NCBI GenBank assembly: GCA_043755595.1
Contig: JAYUSQ010000264.1
Coordinates: forward strand, 1-64,000
Source: VFZP01 sp043755595
GTDB taxonomy: Bacteria > Acidobacteriota > Terriglobia > Bryobacterales > Bryobacteraceae
Direction of reading: 5' to 3'
Length of the DNA: 64,000 nucleotides
The notes under the pieces: model-generated
Databases searched by the model: none
The model's input: only the letters and a program-made list of their open reading frames with translations
What the model was told of the DNA's origin: nothing
Shown here: one piece after another, positions 28,101-35,237 of the stretch
How positions within the stretch are numbered: the first letter of the stretch is position 1
Layout of the letters: every line of letters starts with the position of its first letter
Made by a program: the position numbers and the translations under genes

Positions 28101-28599
28101 GCGAAAGTTCGGAGCCAGTTTGCATCCGGTGGCTGAGGCGATGGTAGGCGGCTGGGAAGTGTCGGCCATCGTGCGCTTCGGCACGGGCCTGCCGCTGCGT
28201 CTGGTTGCGCCCAACGGTCTCGGAGCCTTTGGCTTCCGCATCCTGAATGCGCGGATCGACGATCTCAAGACTCTCAACGTCGACACCCGCACTCCGGAGC
28301 GTTGGTTCAACGCCTCGGCGGCCACGTCGCCCGCGCCTTTTACTATCGGCAATGCGCCGCGCTACATTCCCAACCTGCGAGCCGACGGCACGCACCACGC
28401 CGATATCAACATCGCCAAGAACTTCGCACTCACCGAACGCTTTCGCATCCAGTTCCGCGGCGAGATGTACAACTTCACCAATACTCCCCAGTTTTCGCCG
28501 CCCGGTTTGAGCGTGGGGGCTGCCGACTTCGGGCAAGTGAATGGCACTCGCTTCAATGACCGGCGCAACGTTCAGTTTGGTCTGAAGCTGCTCTTCTGA
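25126..28599 (+). CDS. Oar-type TonB-dependent receptor with carboxypeptidase-regulatory-like domain
   Basis: 1157 residues. A signal peptide (about residues 1-23) leads to an N-terminal Ig-like carboxypeptidase-regulatory domain (TANVTGLISDPVQAAVPSAVVKLLNRST, YVFSQLLPGAYEITVEAPGFK). A plug follows (LNLPASTRNPFIAV, SGLVLIDGVPATSG, VVVSRNSYDAEFGKSGGGVVSVVTKGG), then a 22-strand-type barrel ending NVQFGLKLLF with a terminal Phe. Such giant receptors are expanded in Acidobacteriota, where they are thought to import large substrates. No TonB box is evident. No dedicated hydrolase lies next to it, so the substrate is unknown. Confidence 0.93.
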   Translation: MKCPRMRTLLFVFVLAPTAFPQAFTANVTGLISDPVQAAVPSAVVKLLNRSTREARQTSTSAEGRYVFSQLLPGAYEITVEAPGFKSTTNTGITLTANQSAEVHMTLQIGQVTESVEINAAAAQLNTQSANQSYTLGRDEILNLPASTRNPFIAVHAMAGVTSMSVANSNNSADQNQARFAFNGGRDMSGLVLIDGVPATSGDWGALLAAPSVESVQEVVVSRNSYDAEFGKSGGGVVSVVTKGGSSQFHGSAFEFLRNDNLDANAWVNNRVGRPRVEFKRHQFGGNFSGPLWKSKKLFFLTSYEHLKEGSPATTLTTVPTDPQRVGDFSATRDANGVVSPVFDPFTTRLNPNGAGSIRDAFPANVVPRSRFDAVGAKAIDFYPRANAVPTNLVTQANNFFGAGTSITDNKRMDVRVDWARSEKHTMYGRLTKAWQTRKTPRFFGTGADGGSEGDNPRFHATFGNTFIPTPNWVINVTLGSGRWREEQLPLPLRDGVLGTALGFSSNLVSLWDSPHFPQFSLFGYAGLSNGRVLNFPRQTDNFQLNTTRELGKHSLKFGFTGEIVRLNSIDVRSTDFAFDRGMTSGPTAQVSSANSGNAVASLLLGTGIPSGLSGGVTTVNNSIKNSVVPATSRRYYGLYFQDVWRLSSKLTVNAGLRWETQRPSTERFNRYNYFDFDAQNPLSQRAGLNLRGGLVFTGAKNRFQTAPDNMDLAPRIGIAYKITPRIVARAGYGIFYLMGFGTATQGGPAAGTDGYTVTTNWVNTRGGDGITPQDLLANPYPSGVNRAVGSSLGLLTQTGSDVLAFQRSHPTGYVQNYSLDLQFELAKTSVLEVGYTGNGGRKLNYGATPDVNQLPSQFLSLGNSLNDQVTNPFFGIFPTGVLSGRTVPRHRLLRPYPHFATVEMSGDTPGAGSSFNALYVKFNQRLATGLSLMSSYQFSKAIDNASENQGWIIGDTLRDVNNARLERSVSGHDVPHSFVTAMMWQPPVGKGRKFGASLHPVAEAMVGGWEVSAIVRFGTGLPLRLVAPNGLGAFGFRILNARIDDLKTLNVDTRTPERWFNASAATSPAPFTIGNAPRYIPNLRADGTHHADINIAKNFALTERFRIQFRGEMYNFTNTPQFSPPGLSVGAADFGQVNGTRFNDRRNVQFGLKLLF

Positions 28600-28608
28600 T
28601 GTGAGGAT

Positions 28609-28643
28609 GGCCCGGGCAACACTGCGCCTTTGTTCCCCGGGCC
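28609..28643. terminator. Hairpin between convergent genes
   Basis: An 8-bp perfect stem: GGCCCGGG (28609-28616) with CCCGGGCC (28636-28643) around a 19-base loop. It lies between the end of the Oar-type receptor and the end of the M36 protease. It has no T tract. Confidence 0.5.
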
Positions 28644-28655
28644 GCCTCCCGGCTA

Positions 28656-31328
28656 CTAGGGGTGCAGTTGCAGACTCCAGCGATTCAGCTTCCCTTCGTC
28701 CTGCGCCGCCAAGTCACGAACCCGCAGAGTCCAACTACCCTGCATGGGCCGATTCACGACAGGAGCCAGAGCCGCATCCGCTGTTGAATCCAGGGTCAAC
28801 TGTAGATTCTGCCGGTTGTCCTGTCCGTTAGGGCTATGCAGTCTCGCCGCTTGCCCGTCCGGCGCGACCAACTCCACCTGCAGGTCTCCGGTGAAGGTGT
28901 GCGTGATGTCGACCTCGACCACCACTCGCTTGGCCGTCCCCGCTTGCGTGACTGCGATCGTGTCGCTCACCCCGTTGCCGTTGTTGTCTGGAATCGCGAG
29001 GCCGGGTGCGGACTCCAGCGTGACGCTCTGCCCGCCAACGGCGTCCACACCGAGCTCGATTTTCCATGCGCGCAACGTGCCGGTATCTTGAGCCGCCACG
29101 TCGGAGACCAGCAACGTCCAGACGCCCTGAATCGCCGTGCCGGTAAGAGCCTGCAAAGCTGGCAACCCCTCACTGGTGAAGGCCGCGACCAGCGCTCCGT
29201 TACCTCGTCCCCCGGACTGCGCGGCAAGCACGGCCTGCTGACCACCGGGCGCGCGCAGCACCACGCGCAGGTCGCCGACAAACGCGTGTGCGATATCCAC
29301 TGATACGCTGATCCTTCGCAGGCGCCCGGCATCGGTCACGGTCACCGGACTGCTGACTCCCGCCGGCTGATTATCGGGAATTGCCAGGTTCGGGGTGGCG
29401 CCCGCTTGCACGCTCCCTACCGGGTTAGTCACTGGCACGGCGAAGTCCGCCACGATTCCTTCCAGGCTCGCGCCATTCGATCGCGCCCCGGGCCCCATCC
29501 CGAACTTCGCAAAGGCCTCCCGCATTCCTTGCAGCGCCGTGGCGTGCTCGGCAGTGCTGAGTTGGCCCGCCGAGCGTTTGTCTTCGAGCGCTCGAAAGAT
29601 CGCGTCCCGCATGTCGAGAAAACTAGGATTGGCGGGGGAGAGCTTCAACCCATCGACGACGAGCTGCAACGCCAGCCGCTTGCCGATCTTGCGATTCAGC
29701 TCCATCAACGTGGCACACCAGATCTCCCCGATGTTGTGCTCTTCCCCTTGAAACCGGCCCGTTCCAAGTTTGCCGAAATGATCTGGGAAGTTACTGTTGT
29801 ACGGGAACTGGCGGATGCCCGAGGGATTGTTCACCAGCCAGTCGCCCACAACTTCGGTGTTGTTGATGCTGCAGGCAATGTAGTCGCCCCAGCCTTCACC
29901 CATGCCTGAGGACTGCAAGGCTTCCAACGCGCTGGTGTTCAGTGGACCGCCGACCAGCCGGTTGGTAACGCCATGCATGAACTCGTGAAAGACCACGCCG
30001 GAATCGAGCGCCGAATGGCGGCCCGTAGATCCGACGAGGCCCATCGTCATCCGGGGGATCAGGCCGTCGGGGGGAGTTGCCATCGTGGCGGTGCCTTGCA
30101 CCTCGCCTGCGAACACTCGCGCATCGACGCCATCGGCGGCGCTTCCCCCGCGTCCAAGATTGTTGACTTGGAAGTTGCCGTCGGCTTCGCGAAACCCCAG
30201 TAAATAGAAGAAGTCGTGCATCACACCGTTCAGGTAGAAGAGATTCACGACCAACTGTTCGCTGCCGTTTGGATCGTTGGGATTAAACGTTAGAACTCCG
30301 CCGGTCATCGTCCCCGTGACGGCCGGGCCGTTGCTGTCGCGATGGGCTCGCACGCTATTACCCACAGTCTGATTGTCAGACACCCAATGGTCCGGGAATC
30401 CGTTTGGCAGACCCGTCAACGGAAGATCGTAATCGGCGAGAGGCCGCGGAAAATCCGTTAACTGACGGGCGCCAGCGCCGTCGACACGAAATACGTTCCC
30501 GCGCGCAAGCACATGACGCACCAGTTGACGGCAGTACAGAATCTCACCGTTGGCTGCATCAACCAGCGTGCGGTACTGCGCGGCATAATCCGGCATGGAA
30601 AGCAGGACTTCCCACGTGAGACGAAGATCTTCGCCCATGTCAAACCACACAAGACTGGCCTTCACCGCATCGGCGAACGGACCCGCTTCGAACACCGTGT
30701 GCTGTTGCGGGCTGGCAGCAAAGCGGGTGGTCATCTTCGGCTCGTAACCGCTCATGTCGGGATAGGAGGACTTGTGGGCCACGCCATACGGGTCTCTCTT
30801 CCCGTCCTCTTCCGGGTCCGGCGTGGTGCAGTGTTTTACCGCCGCTTGTACAGCTTGTTCACTAGTGATCTTGGGATCGACGGTCGCTCCGGCGCCAGTC
30901 GGAGCGGCAGCGCCTTCGGTGTCGAGAATGGCGCCATTCGGGGCGAAGCTCACGGTCTGAGTCGCCTGAAAAATAGGGATGCCCTTGTGCCGCTGCTGGA
31001 AGTGAACCGCGACCGCGCCGCTGCTGGTCTCTTGGGCGTGATCGTCGGGTACAAACTCCGGCGTCTCCGTGGCGGAGAATCCCATCACAGCGTGCAGGCG
31101 GTTCAAGTGACTGGCCGCGCGCTCGACGTAATTGCCCTTCTCGGCGGGAGCCGAGGCCGAAGCGATCGCGGCCGGATTTCCGGTGACCGCACTCAGCGAT
31201 GCGACCCTGACCGTTTCGGACCCTGGGAGTTTCTCGGATGCGACCGACGCGCTCGCGTCCGCGGTGACTTTCCGGGCCTCAGTCGCCCGATTGATGGTGT
31301 AGTCTCGACGATCTAGTTCTTTACCCAT
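28656..31328 (-). CDS. M36 (fungalysin-type) metalloprotease with two P domains
   Basis: 890 residues. An FTP-like propeptide (HFQQRHKGIPIFQATQTVSFAPNGAIL) and PepSY-like segment precede an M36 catalytic domain with the zinc motif HEFMHGVTNRLVGG (near residue 445) and the third ligand region GMGEGWGDYIA. The C-terminus has two proprotein-convertase P domains, each with the D-AHAFVGDLRV / D-THTFTGDLQV type segment (about residues 655-770 and 775-890). The N-terminus (MGKELDRRDYTINRATEARK) shows no signal peptide, odd for a secreted protease, so the start may be wrong or export unusual. It lies 66 bases downstream of the SpoIID-like gene on the same strand. Confidence 0.9.
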   Translation of the reverse strand: MGKELDRRDYTINRATEARKVTADASASVASEKLPGSETVRVASLSAVTGNPAAIASASAPAEKGNYVERAASHLNRLHAVMGFSATETPEFVPDDHAQETSSGAVAVHFQQRHKGIPIFQATQTVSFAPNGAILDTEGAAAPTGAGATVDPKITSEQAVQAAVKHCTTPDPEEDGKRDPYGVAHKSSYPDMSGYEPKMTTRFAASPQQHTVFEAGPFADAVKASLVWFDMGEDLRLTWEVLLSMPDYAAQYRTLVDAANGEILYCRQLVRHVLARGNVFRVDGAGARQLTDFPRPLADYDLPLTGLPNGFPDHWVSDNQTVGNSVRAHRDSNGPAVTGTMTGGVLTFNPNDPNGSEQLVVNLFYLNGVMHDFFYLLGFREADGNFQVNNLGRGGSAADGVDARVFAGEVQGTATMATPPDGLIPRMTMGLVGSTGRHSALDSGVVFHEFMHGVTNRLVGGPLNTSALEALQSSGMGEGWGDYIACSINNTEVVGDWLVNNPSGIRQFPYNSNFPDHFGKLGTGRFQGEEHNIGEIWCATLMELNRKIGKRLALQLVVDGLKLSPANPSFLDMRDAIFRALEDKRSAGQLSTAEHATALQGMREAFAKFGMGPGARSNGASLEGIVADFAVPVTNPVGSVQAGATPNLAIPDNQPAGVSSPVTVTDAGRLRRISVSVDIAHAFVGDLRVVLRAPGGQQAVLAAQSGGRGNGALVAAFTSEGLPALQALTGTAIQGVWTLLVSDVAAQDTGTLRAWKIELGVDAVGGQSVTLESAPGLAIPDNNGNGVSDTIAVTQAGTAKRVVVEVDITHTFTGDLQVELVAPDGQAARLHSPNGQDNRQNLQLTLDSTADAALAPVVNRPMQGSWTLRVRDLAAQDEGKLNRWSLQLHP

Positions 31329-31394
31329 TGGGATTCATTCCCTCCTTCACAAGGTATAGCGGAGGATGTCCCAAATTCGGGCCAAAGTCAATGG

Positions 31395-32690
31395 TCAAAA
31401 AATGGGGGCGTCCGAGGGCAGACCGCGATCGAGCCAAGACAGAACGGTCTCGGCGCCATATCGATCGATCAAGGCTTGCACGCGGCGGCGGTATTCGGCA
31501 TACTCCCGCCGCGCCCCTTCGGGGACGCTGGCCGATGTCGAGGGCTCACGCGCCAGACACAACACGAGCCCCTCTTGAAACCAACGCGGCAAGCCGGGCC
31601 GCGCGCGATCTTCGGTGACCACATGCAGCAGCTCATGCAGCAAGGTCGCGGGCGGCGGCGCTGGCTGCGTACGAATCGTGCGGCCGCTGGTGATGGCTGC
31701 GATCCAACCAGGCTCTCCCGTGGCGTCGCGGAACATGGCGACGCTAGGAAACACGCGGAGCCGCGGCGCGAATGAAATCCGCCGTTGCGCGCGGCGTTCG
31801 GCCTCGACGAGGGCTCGCTCGGCTTCTTCAAGCATTGCTCCGTCGCGATCCGCCATCGTCGTTTGCAGTTCGATCCGTTCGCCCCGGAGACTTTGCCACG
31901 GGATACCCTGCGCGCTAACGCCCACCCGCGCGCCGGAGAAGTAGTAGCCAAGGATGTCTCGATACCCGTGCCCTTGCCGCGCCCTCTCCAGCGCGCCGAT
32001 TTGACACAAACCTACGCCGTGCCCAGTGCCCGCGCCCTGCAATCGAAACCGGCCGCCGCCTTGATCGGTCACCGTGAACCGCGCGCTCTTGATGGCATCA
32101 CGCGTCGATTGGCGGAACGCGTCATAGTCGATCAACTGGCCATTCAGCCGCAGTTGACGCACGCGCCCCGACTCACTCCGCTTCACGATCTCGATCGACT
32201 TCGCTTCCAGATCCGCCACCCAACTGGCGCGGCCCGTGGAAAGGCAGAAGGTATCGGGCCGCCCTTTCAGATACGGAAGGTCGAGCGCCGGCCACAACGT
32301 GCGGGCGAATTCGGTATGACCGCCGCAGTGCCCCGTGTAGAAGACCTGCGCGGGGCGGCCTTCCCACCAGAGCAACTCCGCTTCGGTTGCTTCCACGGCG
32401 GCAAGGATCCTCGGCGTGACGCCGCGCTCGAGGAATCGCTGGCAATGCGGACCCTCGCACAAATCGAAGCCCGCCTCTTTGTGCCGCCCGAGATTCACGA
32501 CCGCGAAGGTGCGCGCCACCACCGCGATCGCCTTCAGAGCTTCAGCCTGACTGAACGTGCCCGACTCTCCCGCGACGACTGCCGCTACATAGGTTTCCAG
32601 ATCCCACGTGCGTCCTTTTACCTTGACCGTGCGAGCATCAGCGGCAAGGCTACACAACAGCAGTCCAGTTAGTGCTGTTTTGAGAACCAT
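31395..32690 (-). CDS. SpoIID/LytB-domain protein with a C-terminal gluzincin-like domain
   Basis: 431 residues with a signal peptide (MVLKTALTGLLLCSLAADA). The SpoIID domain has LETYVAAVVAGESGTFSQAEALKAIAVVARTFAV, VFYTGHCGGHTEF and GAGTGHGVGLCQIGALERARQGHGYRDILGYYF, all diagnostic. SpoIID cuts glycan strands in sporulating bacteria and LytB enhances amidases. The C-terminal about 150 residues are different: LLHELLHVVTEDRARPGLPRWFQEGL gives HExxH and a downstream Glu as in gluzincin metalloproteases (peptidase MA type). The gene overlaps the transpeptidase gene by 22 bases, which supports a joint role in the cell wall. Confidence 0.87.
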   Translation of the reverse strand: MVLKTALTGLLLCSLAADARTVKVKGRTWDLETYVAAVVAGESGTFSQAEALKAIAVVARTFAVVNLGRHKEAGFDLCEGPHCQRFLERGVTPRILAAVEATEAELLWWEGRPAQVFYTGHCGGHTEFARTLWPALDLPYLKGRPDTFCLSTGRASWVADLEAKSIEIVKRSESGRVRQLRLNGQLIDYDAFRQSTRDAIKSARFTVTDQGGGRFRLQGAGTGHGVGLCQIGALERARQGHGYRDILGYYFSGARVGVSAQGIPWQSLRGERIELQTTMADRDGAMLEEAERALVEAERRAQRRISFAPRLRVFPSVAMFRDATGEPGWIAAITSGRTIRTQPAPPPATLLHELLHVVTEDRARPGLPRWFQEGLVLCLAREPSTSASVPEGARREYAEYRRRVQALIDRYGAETVLSWLDRGLPSDAPIF

Positions 32691-33373
32691 CGCTTGAGCG
32701 CCTTCGCCGCCTCCGGGGCAGCCGACCCGCCGCCCGTTCCCTCTTTGGTTAACACGACTACAGCAACGCGCGGCTTGTCCGCAGGCGCGTAGCCTGCAAA
32801 CCAGGAGTGGCCACGTGTGGTGCCCGTCTTACCCGCCACCGCCAAGTTATCCACCGCCGCCAGTTGCGCCGTTCCCGCTTCGACGGCCTCCCGCAGGCCC
32901 GGCACGCCAAGGGGAGCGAGCTTGGCGTATGCGCGCGCCAGATCCATCGGTGAGGCCGTCACGCCAAACTCGCCCAATGCCAGTAGCTGGAGGTCTTCAA
33001 GCGATACCGGGTTGCGCGCCAACAGGAATCCAAACCCGCGCAATACCTCGGAAAGTTTGCCGGCGTCCACTGGTTGGACCAGATGAGCGAAGTAGAAGTT
33101 GCAGGAATAAGCCACGGCCTCTCGCGCGGAAACAGGCGCGGCAAAGCGGGGATGCACGCAGTCCATTCGGCGGCCGGAAAGCCGGAGGGTGCGTCCGCAG
33201 ATTCGTTCCGGTGGAGACGCGACCGCTTGCAGCACGAATGGTTTGATCGTCGAGCCGGGCGAGACTCTCAGCAAAACATCGCCTTCCTGCCGCAGAACCC
33301 GCCCTGAGCCGACTTCCATCAGGACCACGGCGGCGGCCAGCGCCAATCCAGTCATCACGGACAAGTGTCCCAT
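32669..33373 (-). CDS. Compact penicillin-binding transpeptidase
   Basis: A stand-alone transpeptidase domain of about 234 residues from ATG 33373. All three active-site motifs are present: SxxK (STIK, residues 41-44), SxN (SCN, 90-92) and KTG (182-184), followed by GHSWFAGYAPADKPRVAVVV, as in class A/B PBPs. There is no glycosyltransferase or dimerisation domain, and no clear signal peptide even if the frame is extended to 33421 (MYGGSFLSGY) or 33511. The start is unsure, because the longer version would nearly touch the divergent FAA hydrolase. It overlaps the SpoIID gene, so both are probably one transcript. Confidence 0.85.
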   Translation of the reverse strand: MGHLSVMTGLALAAAVVLMEVGSGRVLRQEGDVLLRVSPGSTIKPFVLQAVASPPERICGRTLRLSGRRMDCVHPRFAAPVSAREAVAYSCNFYFAHLVQPVDAGKLSEVLRGFGFLLARNPVSLEDLQLLALGEFGVTASPMDLARAYAKLAPLGVPGLREAVEAGTAQLAAVDNLAVAGKTGTTRGHSWFAGYAPADKPRVAVVVLTKEGTGGGSAAPEAAKALKRWFSKQH

Positions 33374-33422
33374 GACAGGATGGAACTTCGTGTAGCCTGA
33401 CAGAAAGGAGCCTCCATACATT

Positions 33423-34211
33423 TTGTCTATCTCACGTTTCGTCCGGTATCGCGATACGTCCGGCGCGCCTTCATGGGGCTTGGTCGACGGCGACACGGTG
33501 CGGCAACTCACGGCCGCGCCCTACCTCGATCATCAACAGACCGGGCATACCGCCTCACTCGCCGCAGTGACGTTGCTGGCGCCCGCCGAACCGCCCAAGA
33601 TTTTCGCCATCGGACGTAACTACAAAAGCCATCTGGGTACACGGCCGGCGCCCGCGCAACCCGAGGTCTTCTACAAACCCATCACCTGCCTGCAGGATCC
33701 AGGCGGCCCGATCGTAATACCGACGGGCGCCGAAAACCTGCACTACGAAGGCGAACTGGTGCTGGTGATCGGCCGCCGCCTGAGCAAAGGCACACCGGCG
33801 CAGGCGGCCGAGGCGATCTTCGGCGTAACCTGCGGCAACGATGTCAGCGAGCGCTTCTGGCAGAACGGCGGCGAGGGCGGCGCGGGAAAAGACCTCCAAT
33901 GGTGGCGCGCTAAAGGCTCCGACACATTCGGCCCCTGCGGCCCCATGCTGGTGCGCGGGCTTGACCACGCGAACCTGCAACTAACCACGCGATTGAACGG
34001 CGAAGTCGTGCAACGACAAACTACCGGTGATTTGTTGTTTGACTCCGTCACCATCGTTGCCTACATCAGCCAGAACGTGACGCTTCAGCCGGGCGATCTG
34101 ATCTACACGGGCACGCCGGGAACAACCAAAATGCTGAAGCCGGGCGATGCAGTGTCGGTCGAGATCGAAGGCATTGGCATGTTGACCAGCCCTGTCGCTG
34201 CCGCCGCCTAA
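33423..34211 (+). CDS. Fumarylacetoacetate hydrolase family protein
   Basis: 262 residues. The N-terminal about 60 residues form the small domain found in this subgroup. The FAH core has KIFAIGRNYKSHL, PEVFYKPITCLQDPGGPIVIP, LHYEGELVLVIGRR (the metal-binding E-x-E), VTCGNDVSERFWQ, and LIYTGTPGTTKMLKPGDAVSVEIEGIG. Family members hydrolyse or decarboxylate oxo-acids in aromatic catabolism; the substrate is unknown. The start is TTG 33423; no better start exists in frame nearby. It is divergent from the transpeptidase gene. The downstream MscS gene begins one base after its stop. Confidence 0.92.
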   Translation: MSISRFVRYRDTSGAPSWGLVDGDTVRQLTAAPYLDHQQTGHTASLAAVTLLAPAEPPKIFAIGRNYKSHLGTRPAPAQPEVFYKPITCLQDPGGPIVIPTGAENLHYEGELVLVIGRRLSKGTPAQAAEAIFGVTCGNDVSERFWQNGGEGGAGKDLQWWRAKGSDTFGPCGPMLVRGLDHANLQLTTRLNGEVVQRQTTGDLLFDSVTIVAYISQNVTLQPGDLIYTGTPGTTKMLKPGDAVSVEIEGIGMLTSPVAAAA

Positions 34212-34212
34212 A

Positions 34213-35190
34213 ATGCCCGAGCAACTCCAAGCGATACTGGCCGAAAATTTCAGGCCCATCCTCTTCGGGGCACTGCGAGTGCTGATGATTCTGGGCGGCG
34301 CCTTCGCGGTCAATCGTCTATTCCGGCGCGGCCTGCACCGCACGTGGCTCTACTTCATTCAGAACACGCAGCGCCCGGGTGGACACTCAACCGACCCCGA
34401 GTTCGAAAAGCAGGCCGCCACCATCGCGGGCGTACTGCAGCGCACGACTACGGTCCTGATCTACGTCCTCGCGCTGGTGATGGCTTTGCGCGAACTCGGC
34501 TTCGATGTGGCGCCGCTGCTGGCGGGCGCGGGTGTCGCCAGTATTGCCATCGGCTTTGGCGCGCAGAATCTCGTGCGCGATGTGATCTCCGGTATTTTCC
34601 TCCTTTCGGAAAACCAGATCCGCGTCAACGATGTGGTGGTGATCAACGATACCGCAGGCTTGGTCGAAGAGATCAATCTGCGAACCACGGTGCTGCGCGA
34701 TGGCGAAGGCACGGTACATGTGTTCCCCAACGGCGCCATCGCCAAGCTCGCCAATCGCACACAAGGCCACTCGTTCTATATGTTCGATCTGAACCTGTCT
34801 TATCGCGACGATCCGGACCGCGCGATCGCGATACTGCGCGAGACCGGCGAGCGATTAGCGGCGGAAGCGCCGTATAGCGCATCGATCCTGGCGCCGATCG
34901 AAATTTTCGGGGTCGATAAGCTCGGCGAGACGCATGTGGTCGTCAAAGGGCGGATTAAGACCCGGCCCGGGAAGCAATGGGAGGTGGGGCGGGAGATTAA
35001 CCGCCGGCTCAAGCAACGATTCGACGCCGAGGGTTTTGATTTGCCCGCGCGGGCTCCGCGCCATCTGGAAGCGACGCTGAACCCGGGGCTGGGAATCGTA
35101 AGCGAAGAGACGGTTCGCGCGATCGTCCGCGACGTTTTAGCCGAAACGAAGGTCCTTGATGTAAAGGCTGGTAAACAAGAGCCCTCCTAG
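34213..35190 (+). CDS. MscS-family mechanosensitive channel
   Basis: 325 residues with an N-terminal membrane helix and two more helices before the pore helix AGAGVASIAIGFGAQNLVRDVISGIFLLSE, the MscS TM3 signature. The beta domain follows (IRVNDVVVINDTAGLVEEINLRTTVLRDGEGTVHVFPNGAIAKLANRT), then the alpha-beta vestibule domain. It would release solutes on osmotic down-shock. It is probably co-transcribed with the FAA hydrolase, with no evident functional link. Confidence 0.95.
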   Translation: MPEQLQAILAENFRPILFGALRVLMILGGAFAVNRLFRRGLHRTWLYFIQNTQRPGGHSTDPEFEKQAATIAGVLQRTTTVLIYVLALVMALRELGFDVAPLLAGAGVASIAIGFGAQNLVRDVISGIFLLSENQIRVNDVVVINDTAGLVEEINLRTTVLRDGEGTVHVFPNGAIAKLANRTQGHSFYMFDLNLSYRDDPDRAIAILRETGERLAAEAPYSASILAPIEIFGVDKLGETHVVVKGRIKTRPGKQWEVGREINRRLKQRFDAEGFDLPARAPRHLEATLNPGLGIVSEETVRAIVRDVLAETKVLDVKAGKQEPS

Positions 35191-35237
35191 GTCTGAGTTG
35201 CATTGATTCAACCGTCACTTTGTGGTGTTCTAGAAGC

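Noticed and set aside
30513..31316. 267-residue plus-strand frame opposite the M36 protease
   Set aside because: The M36 protein has catalytic motifs and P domains in the other strand; the plus frame shows no family.
31785..32672. 295-residue plus-strand frame opposite the SpoIID gene
   Set aside because: The SpoIID motifs are clear on the minus strand and the opposite frame is a shadow.
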